64,000 nt of DNA, taken from positions 62,001 through 126,000 of the forward strand of contig NZ_ANHY01000017.1 in assembly GCF_000315795.1 (NCBI RefSeq), in the 5' to 3' direction. The position numbers were made by a program, and so were the translations under genes. The notes under the pieces are model-generated. The model saw only the letters and a program-made list of their open reading frames with translations. It did not search any database and was not told where the DNA came from. This document shows, one piece after another, positions 20,179 to 28,070 of the stretch. Each line of letters opens with the position of its first letter. Positions within the stretch are counted from its first letter, which is position 1. The stretch comes from Caenispirillum salinarum AK4 (GTDB taxonomy: Bacteria > Pseudomonadota > Alphaproteobacteria > Rhodospirillales > Rhodospirillaceae).

Positions 20179-20184
20179 GGGCGG

Positions 20185-20517
20185 CTATTCCTTTTCCACG
20201 GTGCACTGCAGTGGATGCTGGTGCTGACGCGCCAGATCCATCACCTGGGTCACCTTCGTCTCCGCCACCTCGTAGGTGAAGACGCCGCACACACCCACAC
20301 CCCGCTGGTGCACATGCAGCATGATCCGCGTCGCCTCCTCCCGGTTCTTGCCGAAGAACCGTTCAAGCACGTGAACGACGAACTCCATGGGGGTGTAGTC
20401 GTCATTCAGCATCAAGACCTTGTACATGGACGGCTTTTTCGTCTTCGGGCGGGTCTTGATGACGACGTTGGTGTTGGGCCCGCCCGGCCGGTCCGGTTCA
20501 TGATCGTGGTCGCTCAT
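20185..20517 (-). CDS. clpS: ATP-dependent Clp protease adaptor ClpS
   Basis: A 110-residue adaptor that binds N-terminal hydrophobic residues of proteins and delivers them to ClpA. The core [20 protein letters not shown] holds the N-degron pocket Asn-Asp, and [22 protein letters not shown] is the second conserved block. The N-terminal 30 residues are flexible and charged, as in the family. It lies immediately upstream of clpA. Confidence 0.98.
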   Translation of the reverse strand: MSDHDHEPDRPGGPNTNVVIKTRPKTKKPSMYKVLMLNDDYTPMEFVVHVLERFFGKNREEATRIMLHVHQRGVGVCGVFTYEVAETKVTQVMDLARQHQHPLQCTVEKE

Positions 20518-20699
20518 GTGGCGTCCGTCACTCCGATACTGTCACTGTCTGTCCATTATCATAGGACGGGCGGGCGCGGTGGCAAAGGTCACTGTTGGAG
20601 ACCCGATGCTGATATAGGTACGCGTGAATCCGGCAGCCAGTGGCAGCGCGAAATTCTCATTGTCGTGCGCCGAGGCCCGTTTGTCGGAATCACGCCACG

Positions 20700-20739
20700 A
20701 AAAAAGGGTGCCGCAGCGACCGCAGCCGCCGGAGCACCC
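20700..20739 (-). terminator. Probable terminator of the phasin gene
   Basis: On the minus strand GGGTGC and GCACCC flank a GC-rich loop of about 22 nt and are followed by six Ts (20700-20705). It lies 70 bp beyond the phasin stop. Confidence 0.55.
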
Positions 20740-20808
20740 CCGTTTCGACGGGCGGGTTGAGCGGCGCGCGCCGGCGCTGCTCACCCGCCGTATGGCGTTC
20801 GCCGCTGA

Positions 20809-21675
20809 TCAGCGGGCGATCGGCTGCGCCTGGGCCATGCGGTCCATGGCGACGGTGACGCGCTCGGTCAGCGGCGCAACGGCCTCTTCGACGGTCTTGG
20901 CGGACATTTCCGACATCTTGCCGGAGGTCTGCGCCAGGCCCTCGACCGAGGACTGCAGCGTCTTCTGGTTCAGCTCCATCAGGTCGTGGACCGAGCGGCA
21001 GCCCAGCGCCGCCTTGCCGTAGGCCAGGTTGGTCTCAAGCTGCTCGTGCACGTGGGCGAGCATCACCTTGGTCAGGTCACGCATGCCGTTGACCATGGTG
21101 GTGCCCGACGCCAGCGCCGCATCCACGTTGCCCTTCAGGAAGGACACGTTGTCCTCGTAGGACTTGATGGCGGCATCGGTGGTCTTGGCGGCCTCGTCGA
21201 CGCGGGTGCGGCTGACGGCCACGGCCTTCTCGTACGACTTGGCGGCAGTGTCGGTGCCGGCCTTGACCACGTTCTCCACGGTCTTCTTGCCGACGGCCAC
21301 GGCATCGTCGAGCACCTTGGCGGTCTCCTGCGCCTGCTTGCTGGCGGCCTCGGTCGCCTGCGTGGCCGAGGGCACCTTCGGCGGCTCGGGCGCCTTTTCG
21401 GCCGGGGCGGCCTTGGGGGCGGGCGCACCGGCCGGTTTGTCGGCAACCTTGGCGGCCTGCGCCGGCGCCTTGGCGGGCTCTGCCGGGGTCTTGGCGGGCT
21501 CGGCGGCGGCCTTGGGCGCCTGAGCAGGAGCCGACGCCGGAGCGTCCGCCTTCGCCTTCGGATCGCTGGCCGCGGCGGCCTTGGCGGCGGGCTTGCGGGC
21601 CGGGGTCTTGGCGGCGGTGGAGGTCTTGGCGGGGGCGGCCTTGGCCGGAGTGGTCTTGGCGGTGGTCATGGTCAT
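20809..21675 (-). CDS. Phasin family protein with Lys/Ala/Pro-rich tail
   Basis: A 288-residue protein. Residues about 150-288 form a phasin domain predicted as long amphipathic helices (VSFLKGNVDAALASGTTMVNG, then LETNLAYGKAALGCRSVHDL). Such domains coat polyhydroxyalkanoate granules. Residues 1-45 are strongly basic with TTPAKAAPAK-type repeats, and about 45-130 are Ala/Pro/Glu-rich, like histone H1 or PhaM tails. The ATG at 21675 has AGGGAG upstream; a second ATG lies two codons later. No phaC, phaR or phaZ is in the window. TGC/GCA-rich sequence around 21855-21880 could bind a PhaR-type repressor, which is a guess. Confidence 0.85.
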   Translation of the reverse strand: MTMTTAKTTPAKAAPAKTSTAAKTPARKPAAKAAAASDPKAKADAPASAPAQAPKAAAEPAKTPAEPAKAPAQAAKVADKPAGAPAPKAAPAEKAPEPPKVPSATQATEAASKQAQETAKVLDDAVAVGKKTVENVVKAGTDTAAKSYEKAVAVSRTRVDEAAKTTDAAIKSYEDNVSFLKGNVDAALASGTTMVNGMRDLTKVMLAHVHEQLETNLAYGKAALGCRSVHDLMELNQKTLQSSVEGLAQTSGKMSEMSAKTVEEAVAPLTERVTVAMDRMAQAQPIAR

Positions 21676-22047
21676 CGGGCTCCCTGGGTCGCGGAGAAGG
21701 GCACCCGGCGATCGATCCGCGCGCCGGTGCCGAATATGCTGGTTGTCGCGCCGCACGGCCCCGCTCGCGCCGCCGTGACCACCGGGCGGTCGGCCGTCGA
21801 CGGCCGAACTTCCGGTGAAAGGCGCACGAAGGGGTCGGCCGTTCCTTTCCGGCCGATTTTGTGCGATGCAACATCCGAACTATGCGCCTGGATTCCCCAC
21901 TGGTCAAACGGAAAAATGGTGCGCCGCAGCACGGGCCGTCCGCCCATCGTGCGGTGCTTGCCGGGGGCAGGGGCGGCCGTCGGCGCCGCCGTGTCACCGA
22001 CAAGTCATACGCATAGGGATGAATCCTGTTGATTTTTCACACTTTGG
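21676..22047. other. Divergent intergenic region, phasin / carboxypeptidase
   Basis: No gene is supported. It separates the phasin (minus) from the D,D-carboxypeptidase (plus) and is less GC-rich between about 21840 and 21910. A plus-strand promoter candidate follows at 22048-22076. Confidence 0.5.
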
Positions 22048-22076
22048 TTTACAGCGACTCGGTAGCTGTTTATGCT
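22048..22076 (+). promoter_or_regulatory. Candidate promoter of the carboxypeptidase gene
   Basis: TTTACA (22048-22053) and TATGCT (22071-22076) are separated by exactly 17 bp, in a locally AT-rich stretch about 100 bp before the start codon. This is a pattern match only. Confidence 0.45.
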
Positions 22077-22179
22077 GATCATCGAGTCGTGCCGCGGAAA
22101 CTCTTGGTTAACCGGGGTATGCCAGAGTAGCAGACCCAACGCCGGGATGCGTTGCAGAGAACGAGAGCCGGGGGAAGGC

Positions 22180-23556
22180 ATGAGGGCACTGGCGGTCGCG
22201 CTGATCTTTTGCATGACCATTATCGCGGGCTCGGCGGATGCCGTCGCGCGCTATGCATCCATCGTGGTCGACGCCGAAACGGGCGCCGTTCTGTATTCGC
22301 GCAACGCGAACCAGAAACTGTACCCGGCGTCGCTGACCAAGATGATGACGCTGTACATGCTGTTCGACCAGATCGAACGCGGCAAGATGACGCTCAAGAC
22401 CCGCCTGCCGGTGTCGGAGCGCGCCGCCGGCATGCCGCCCTCCAAGCTGGGGTTGAAGGTCGGCGAGACCATTCCCGTGGAAACCGCCATCAAGGTGCTG
22501 GTGGTCAAGTCCGCCAACGACGTCGCGACGGTCGTCGGCGAGGCCATTTCCGGCTCGGAATGGAAGTTCGCCATCGACATGACCGAAAAGGCGCACAGCC
22601 TGGGGATGTCGCGCACCACCTTCAAGAATGCGTCCGGCCTGCCCAACAGCGGCCAGAAGTCCACCGCCCAGGACATGGCGACCCTGGCGCGCGCCCTGAT
22701 GCGCGATTTCCCCCAGTATTATCCGTATTTCTCGACCACCCGGGTCACCTGGAAGGGGCGTACGCTGACCACCCACAACCACGTCCTGACCCGCTATGAC
22801 GGCGCCGACGGCCTGAAGACCGGCTACATCCGGGCCTCGGGCTTCAACCTGGCGGCCTCGGCGGTGCGCAACGGGCGCCGTGTCGTCGGTGTGGTGTTCG
22901 GCGGCAAGACCTCGCGTTGGCGCGACAACCACATGATCGACCTGCTGGACGAGGGCTTCGTGCTGGCCAACCGCCTGGACCCGGTGGTGGCCCCGCCGCC
23001 GGGCCGCAAGCCGATCCTGCTGGCCGATGGCAGCGTCAAGCTGCATCCCAAGACCGTCGCGGCCCTGAGCACGCCTCTGCCCCAGCCCAAGCCGGTCCAG
23101 GCCGTGCCGGGCACGCCCGAGACGACCCAGGCCGTCGCCCTGGCATCGGCCGTGCCGGCACCCAAGCCGCTGGTGACCCGCCCGACGGCGCTGGCCTCCG
23201 CCGCGCCCGCCGCGCCGGAAGCCCAGGGCTCCGCCGACCCGGCGCAGACGGGCGACCCGACCGTGGGCCAGTGGGGCGTGCAGGTGGGCGCCTTCAGCCG
23301 CTACGCCTCGGCCCAGACCAAGGCGTCGGAGGCGGCGGACCGGCTGCGTCCCTCCATCGAGGGCAGCCATCCCAAGATCGCCACCATGAAGGACACGGGT
23401 GACACCATCTACCGCGCCCGCGTCATGGGCATGGACGAAGGGGAGGCCCGCGAGGCCTGCAACTTCCTGCGCGTCAACCGCATGGCCTGCATCGTGGTCC
23501 CGCCCGAGCAGGACCTCGCGCGCGTCTCGCGTCCGGCGGCGCTGGCCGGAAACTGA
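22180..23556 (+). CDS. D-alanyl-D-alanine carboxypeptidase with SPOR domain
   Basis: A 458-residue periplasmic peptidoglycan hydrolase of family S11 (DacA/DacD-like) that removes the terminal D-Ala of pentapeptides. The signal peptide is about 1-23 (ending SADAVA). The catalytic triad motifs are SLTK (Ser51, Lys54), SAN (Ser111-Asn113) and KTG (Lys213-Gly215). A Pro/Ala-rich linker (about 300-365) leads to a C-terminal SPOR domain (about 367-445; WGVQVGAFSRYASAQTKASE). SPOR domains bind denuded glycan strands at the division septum, so a septal role is inferred. The start at 22180 gives a proper signal peptide and follows GGGGGAAGG. The S11-SPOR combination is common in alphaproteobacteria. 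Confidence 0.93.
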   Translation: MRALAVALIFCMTIIAGSADAVARYASIVVDAETGAVLYSRNANQKLYPASLTKMMTLYMLFDQIERGKMTLKTRLPVSERAAGMPPSKLGLKVGETIPVETAIKVLVVKSANDVATVVGEAISGSEWKFAIDMTEKAHSLGMSRTTFKNASGLPNSGQKSTAQDMATLARALMRDFPQYYPYFSTTRVTWKGRTLTTHNHVLTRYDGADGLKTGYIRASGFNLAASAVRNGRRVVGVVFGGKTSRWRDNHMIDLLDEGFVLANRLDPVVAPPPGRKPILLADGSVKLHPKTVAALSTPLPQPKPVQAVPGTPETTQAVALASAVPAPKPLVTRPTALASAAPAAPEAQGSADPAQTGDPTVGQWGVQVGAFSRYASAQTKASEAADRLRPSIEGSHPKIATMKDTGDTIYRARVMGMDEGEAREACNFLRVNRMACIVVPPEQDLARVSRPAALAGN

Positions 23557-23792
23557 CCCACCGGCGGGGCGGCGTCCGACCGGTGCGGCGCGGTCTGGTC
23601 GTCATCGTCTGAAATGCAGGTGCAGGCGGCCCGCAGGCGCGGCCCGCCGTGCCGCATAATGTCGCGGCCACACCGGCCCGAATGCCGCGCGGCCCGTGTC
23701 GACGACCCGCCGGCAGTGTGCCGGCCGGTGGGCTGTCGATGGCGGGATGTGGGTGGGAAGGGGCAAAGGGTCCGCCCCTTGGACCCGGGGCC

Positions 23793-24239
23793 TTACTTGC
23801 CCTTCATGGCGCGGACGTACATCTGCAGCCGTCCGTCTTCCAGCAGGATTCCATAGCTGTCGCCGGTGCGGAAGCCCTCGCCGGTCTTCTGCGTGCCGGC
23901 CCAGATCAGGGGCAGGGCGAAAATCTCCTGCTCGTCGCCCTGGCTGATCACGAAGGTCACGCTTTCGCCCTGGACCGAGACGATGGTGAATAGCTTGCCG
24001 GTCTCGGCGTCCTCGAACACCGACCCGACCTGCGCATCGGCGAACTCGCGCACCGTCCAGGCCTTGGTGGTGACGGCCGGCGGCATGGACTTGATGACCT
24101 TGGACGTGCCGATGGCCCCCTTGGCCGCCCCTTGCGCGGCGACCGGCTGGGCGGTGGTGGCGGCGCCAAGCGCCAGGGCCACCGAGGCGGCGGCGGCAAG
24201 GGTCAGAACGCTGATCCGGGGCGACATGCGAAGCTTCAT
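23793..24239 (-). CDS. Secreted protein of unknown function (148 aa)
   Basis: I do not recognise the family. It has a signal peptide (about 1-36, ending PVAAQG) and then a compact beta-rich domain (TVREFADAQVGSVFEDAETG, then FTIVSVQGESVTFVISQGDEQ). The domain ends with LLEDGRLQMYVRAMKGK. The repeated short strand pattern suggests a small periplasmic barrel. The ATG at 24239 has GGAAGGT upstream; the longer frame would spoil the signal peptide. It is transcribed alone, convergent with the carboxypeptidase gene. Confidence 0.65.
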   Translation of the reverse strand: MKLRMSPRISVLTLAAAASVALALGAATTAQPVAAQGAAKGAIGTSKVIKSMPPAVTTKAWTVREFADAQVGSVFEDAETGKLFTIVSVQGESVTFVISQGDEQEIFALPLIWAGTQKTGEGFRTGDSYGILLEDGRLQMYVRAMKGK

Positions 24240-24362
24240 CGGGACCTTCCACGCGACAACTGCACCTGTGGCGATAGGGCCCGGCCTTCCTGGCGGAAAC
24301 TGCCGGACGTCACGTTCTACCACAGACGATCGCTGTCGTCCCCCGAAAGGAGCGGGGGCGCG

Positions 24363-24590
24363 TCAGGCCTGCTTCTTGTTGTAATCGTAGACCGGCGGTG
24401 TCGGCAGGCTGCCGTGGCCGTCGCCGCCGCCCTTCTTCAGGTGCGGGCGGTCCTCGTCCGGGATGACGGGCTTCTTGTCGCCGGTGAAGTCATAGACCCT
24501 GGGAGTGGGCACCTTGGCCGGCGGGCCCTTGTCTTCCGCCGACCCGGGATTGGCGAAGCCAAGCGGCGTGCCATTGGGGGATTTGGTCAT
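24363..24590 (-). CDS. Small orphan protein with repeated PTPxVYDY motif (75 aa)
   Basis: No known family is recognised. The protein is hydrophilic and probably disordered. It holds two copies of a short motif, VPTPRVYDFTGDKK (about 27-40) and LPTPPVYDYNKKQA (C-terminus), separated by a charged linker with a Gly/His segment. The ATG is preceded by GGAGG at good spacing, which supports translation. The motif could be a docking peptide for a partner domain. Neighbours give no hint. Confidence 0.5.
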   Translation of the reverse strand: MTKSPNGTPLGFANPGSAEDKGPPAKVPTPRVYDFTGDKKPVIPDEDRPHLKKGGGDGHGSLPTPPVYDYNKKQA

Positions 24591-24702
24591 TCTGATGCCT
24601 CCGTGCCGATTTTCGCGGTTCGCGGGAGGTATCCGTTGGTTCCCTCTTGATAGCCCCGAGTATGGGTGTTTCCTGCGTGCGTGGCAACCTTTCAGGCGTG
24701 AA

Positions 24703-25191
24703 TCACTTCGCCTCGGAGGAGCGCGCCACGGTCTCGGCAGGGGCAGGGGCAGGAGCAGGGGCGGGCGCGACGCCGGCCCTTTGGAGCGCGGCGTTGACGT
24801 GGGAGATCTCGCGCTTGAGGGTGGCCTGGCGCGCCCGCAGGTCTTCGATCACCTTGTTCTGCTCGGCCGTCGTGGTCTGGAGCTGTTCGCGGAAAGCATC
24901 CAGGGTGCCGTCGACCAGGCTGATGGTCTCTTCGTGGCGGCGCTCGTTGTCCTGACGGATGGCATCCTTGCTCTTGGCGATGTCGTCCTGCACCTCGCGT
25001 TTCAGGCGCCGGTTCTTGGCATCCAAGTCCTCGTCGATGCGCTTCAGGCCGCGCTCGATCTCGTTGTGCAGTTCGACCTTCAGCTCGTAGGCGCGGCGCA
25101 CCAGGGCCGACATGTAGGTAAGCAGCCCCACCACCAGCACCCCCAGAAGGGCGACGATGACGGTCATGCCCGTGACCGATCCAACATCCAT
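24703..25191 (-). CDS. Membrane-anchored coiled-coil protein, unknown (162 aa)
   Basis: No family is recognised. An N-terminal membrane helix (about 7-28, VTGMTVIVALLGVLVVGLL) is followed by a highly charged coiled-coil (about 35-140) rich in Glu, Lys and Arg. The tail is Ala/Pro-rich (APAPAPAPAPAE). The layout resembles small envelope scaffolds or DUF1043-like proteins. The start MDVGSVTG at 25191 was chosen because it places the membrane helix at the N-terminus; the frame stays open another 204 bp upstream. It is divergent from the gamma-glutamylputrescine synthetase gene. Confidence 0.65.
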   Translation of the reverse strand: MDVGSVTGMTVIVALLGVLVVGLLTYMSALVRRAYELKVELHNEIERGLKRIDEDLDAKNRRLKREVQDDIAKSKDAIRQDNERRHEETISLVDGTLDAFREQLQTTTAEQNKVIEDLRARQATLKREISHVNAALQRAGVAPAPAPAPAPAETVARSSEAK

Positions 25192-25379
25192 GACGACGCC
25201 TGCCTTGTGCCAATCCCGCGATAGGCGAATGGTCCCCGCCTTTGGTGGGCACTTTCCCTCAGACCGGGGTCGCGGTGCAAGCGTCCTGGGTTGTTGTGCG
25301 GTGCCGCAGAGGTGCCCCCTGTCGCGCAGGCGGCGAAGGGCGCTATAGTGGCTCATCCGTAACCAACTGCGTGAGTCAC

Positions 25380-26765
25380 ATGCCAAATGACGCATCGAAG
25401 CCCCAGCACGCGCCGGAGAACGCGGTCGATTACCTGACGGAGTGGATCCGCTCGCGCGGGATCACCGAGGTGGAGTGCCTTGTCCCGGACATGTCGGGCA
25501 TTCCGCGCGGCAAGATCCTGCCGGCCCACAAGTTTCTCTCCGGCCTGACGGATCGGGGCCTGCGGCTGCCGGAAAGCGTCTTCATCCAGACGGTCACCGG
25601 CGAATATCCCGAGGAAGACATCATCGACGAGGTCGACGGCGACATCTACCTGCGCCCCGACCCGGAGACCCTGCGCATGGTGCCCTGGTACGAGGAGCCC
25701 ACCGCCCAGGTCATCAACGACTGCATCCGCCGCGACGGCAGCCCCGTCGACATCTCGCCGCGCCACGTGCTCAAGCGCGTGCTGGCGCGCTATGAGGAAA
25801 AGGGCTGGAAGCCGGTGATCGCGCCGGAGCTGGAGTTCTTCCTGGTCAAGGTCAATGCCGACCCCGATTACCCGCTGGAGCCCCCCATCGGCCGTTCCGG
25901 CCGGCCGGAGATCGGGCGCCAGGCCTATGGCATTGACGCCGTGAACGAGTTCGACCCGCTGTTTGAGGACGTCTACGACTACTGCGACGTCCAGGAACTG
26001 GACGTCGACACTCTGCACCACGAGGGCGGGGCGGCGCAGATGGAGATCAACTTCAACCACGGCGAGGCCCTGTCCCTGGCCGACCAGGTGTTCGTCTTCA
26101 AGCGCACCGTCCACCAGGCGGCGCTGCGCCACGACGTTTACGCCACCTTCATGGCCAAGCCGCTGGAGGGCCAGCCGGGCAGCGCCATGCACATGCACCA
26201 GTCGATCATCGACATGGAGACGGGCAAGAACCTGTTCGCCCACGACGACGCGACGGAGACCGACCTGTTCCGCTGGCATATCGGCGGGCTTCAGAAGTAC
26301 CTGCCGCAAGCCATGCTGATGCTGGCCCCCAACGTGAACAGCTTCCGCCGGCTGGTGCGCGACTACAACGCGCCCATCAACATGCACTGGGGCCGCGACA
26401 ACCGCACGGTCGGCCTGCGCGTCCCGTTCTGCCAGCCGGAAGCGATGCGGGTGGAAAACCGCCTCTCGGGCGCGGACGCCAACCCGTACCTTGCCATGGC
26501 GGCGTCGCTGGCGTGCGGCTACCTGGGCATGATGGAGCAGATCGAGCCCACCAAGCCCATCAAGGGCTCGGGCTACACCAAGGCCCACGCCCTGCCGCGC
26601 CACATGCCGGAAGCCATCGACCGCTTCGCCCACGCCCGCAAACTGCAGGACGTGCTGGGCGAGAATTTCTGCCGCTGCTACGCGGCGGTGAAGGAAGCGG
26701 AATGGGACGCCTACCAGGACGTCATCTCGTCGTGGGAGCGGGAGTATCTGCTGCTGAACGTGTGA
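25380..26765 (+). CDS. puuA: Glutamine synthetase family, probable gamma-glutamylputrescine synthetase
   Basis: A 461-residue GS-fold ligase. It carries the metal and ATP motifs APELEFFLVK, EGGAAQMEINFNHG, GSAMHMHQS and NRTVGLRVP. It lacks the adenylylatable NLYDLP of GlnA and has the substrate-site sequence divergence of the PuuA group. PuuA joins glutamate to putrescine at the expense of ATP, the first step of putrescine use through gamma-glutamyl intermediates. It is convergent with a PotA-D-B-C importer and lies 13 kb from puuC- and puuR-like genes, which supports the call. The ATG at 25380 follows GAGTCAC with only a weak ribosome site. Other gamma-glutamyl-amine ligases (spermine, ethanolamine, monoamine) remain possible. 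Confidence 0.85.
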   Translation: MPNDASKPQHAPENAVDYLTEWIRSRGITEVECLVPDMSGIPRGKILPAHKFLSGLTDRGLRLPESVFIQTVTGEYPEEDIIDEVDGDIYLRPDPETLRMVPWYEEPTAQVINDCIRRDGSPVDISPRHVLKRVLARYEEKGWKPVIAPELEFFLVKVNADPDYPLEPPIGRSGRPEIGRQAYGIDAVNEFDPLFEDVYDYCDVQELDVDTLHHEGGAAQMEINFNHGEALSLADQVFVFKRTVHQAALRHDVYATFMAKPLEGQPGSAMHMHQSIIDMETGKNLFAHDDATETDLFRWHIGGLQKYLPQAMLMLAPNVNSFRRLVRDYNAPINMHWGRDNRTVGLRVPFCQPEAMRVENRLSGADANPYLAMAASLACGYLGMMEQIEPTKPIKGSGYTKAHALPRHMPEAIDRFAHARKLQDVLGENFCRCYAAVKEAEWDAYQDVISSWEREYLLLNV

Positions 26766-26911
26766 TGGTTGACGGGGCGGGCTTGCCGCTGCATTCTTCT
26801 GCTTGTGCATGGTAAGTGCCGCAAGGCCGCGCCCGGTGCCCGGAAAGGCGGGGCCTCTCATGGCACCGTGAGTCACTGATCCGGGGAGTTCGTCGGCCCG
26901 TCGCACATTTC

Positions 26912-26941
26912 AAAAAGCCGCTCCGGGTGGGGCGGCTTTTT
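26912..26941. terminator. Bidirectional terminator after puuA
   Basis: AAAAAGCCGC and GCGGCTTTTT form a symmetric stem with A- and T-runs on both strands, 147 bp beyond the puuA stop. Confidence 0.85.
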
Positions 26942-27033
26942 GTTTGTTGACGGGATGTTCGACATCGGGTGTGGACCTCTGCTGTCGCGGGGGCGACGGC
27001 GTAGGCAAGAGACTGTTATAGAACAAAAAATTC

Positions 27034-27062
27034 CCGTCATTCCTGCGAAAGCAGGATTCCAC
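27034..27062. repeat. REP-type intergenic repeat, copy 1
   Basis: CCGTCATTCCTGCGAAAGCAGGATTCCAC-type unit: the stem TCCTGC/GCAGGA closes over a GAAA loop. The same unit recurs inverted at 63283-63360 and in variant form at 39328-39356. It lies in the convergent puuA/potC gap. Confidence 0.75.
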
Positions 27063-27161
27063 ATGCGATGATAACCATCTTGTTGCCCGCCTGTCGCGGA
27101 ACCCTCACTGATCTCTTTACAGCCTCGAAGGGCGGCACCTGCCCAGAGGGTGCCACCACCG

Positions 27162-27196
27162 AAAAAGGGGCGGCTTCCCCCCGGAACCGCCCCTTC
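27162..27196 (-). terminator. Terminator of the pot operon
   Basis: On the minus strand AAGGGGCGG pairs with CCGCCCCTT across a GGGGGGAAG-type loop and runs into five Ts, 25 bp beyond the potC stop. Confidence 0.8.
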
Positions 27197-27220
27197 TCAT
27201 GCCCGCCCCTCGGCGAAGCG

Positions 27221-28048
27221 CTATCCCTTCGTCCCCCGCAGGCGCTCCCCTCGGCGGCGCAGGGCTTCCAGCGTCGAGAGCAGGAACACTGACAGCACCG
27301 TCAGAATGGTCGCAACGGCGGTGATCGTCGGGCTGATGTTCTCGCGGATGCCCGAGAACATCTCGCGCGGCAGGGTGCGCTGCTCAGGCCCCGCCACGAA
27401 CAGCACCACCACCACCTCGTCGAAGCTGGTGGCGAAGGCGAACAGGGCGCCGGATGCCAGGCCCGGCGCGATCAGCGGCAGGATGATCGCGAAGAACACC
27501 CGCGTCGGCGAGGCACCCAGCGAGGCGCCGGCGCGCGCCAGGTTCATGTCGAAGCCCTGCAGCGTCGCGCTGACCGTGATCACCACAAACGGCGTCGCCA
27601 GCGCCGTGTGGGCCAGGATCATGCCGGTGTAGCTGGCCGTCAGGCCCAGCGGCGCGAAGAAGAAATAGAACCCGACGGCCGTGATGACCAGCGGCACGAT
27701 CATGGGCGAGAGCAGGATGCCCATGATGATCGCCTTGCCGCGGAAGGTCGCGCGCACCAGGCCGAGCGATGCCAGCGTGCCCAGCGTCGTCGCCAGCATG
27801 GTGGCGGCGATGCCGACGATGAAGCTGTTCTTCAGCGAGCGCATCCAGTCCTCGGACTGGAAGAACTCCTGGTACCACTGGAAGGAGAACCCTTGCAGCG
27901 GATAGGTCAGGAACTGCCCGCCGTTGAAGCTGAGCGGCATGATGGCGATGATCGGCGCCATCAGGAAGAACAGCACCAGTACCGACGACGTCCACAGGAT
28001 GGTCGTCCACAGCTTTTCCGAGGTGGTGCGGGAATGGGTGTTTGCCAT
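27221..28048 (-). CDS. potC: Putrescine/spermidine ABC transporter permease (PotC/PotI-like)
   Basis: A 275-residue inner-membrane permease with about six helices. The EAA loop that contacts the ATPase reads LARAGASLGASPTRVFFAIILPLIAPGLASG. It is last in the minus-strand operon potA-potD-potB-potC, 22 bp after potB. Paired with the second permease it forms the channel for polyamine uptake. Confidence 0.92.
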   Translation of the reverse strand: MANTHSRTTSEKLWTTILWTSSVLVLFFLMAPIIAIMPLSFNGGQFLTYPLQGFSFQWYQEFFQSEDWMRSLKNSFIVGIAATMLATTLGTLASLGLVRATFRGKAIIMGILLSPMIVPLVITAVGFYFFFAPLGLTASYTGMILAHTALATPFVVITVSATLQGFDMNLARAGASLGASPTRVFFAIILPLIAPGLASGALFAFATSFDEVVVVLFVAGPEQRTLPREMFSGIRENISPTITAVATILTVLSVFLLSTLEALRRRGERLRGTKG

Positions 28049-28070
28049 TGTCGTCTCTCCTTTCCCGCGA

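Noticed and set aside
21855-21880. PhaR-type operator upstream of the phasin
   Set aside because: TGC/GCA pairs occur but no convincing symmetric site; a random match is likely in GC-rich DNA.
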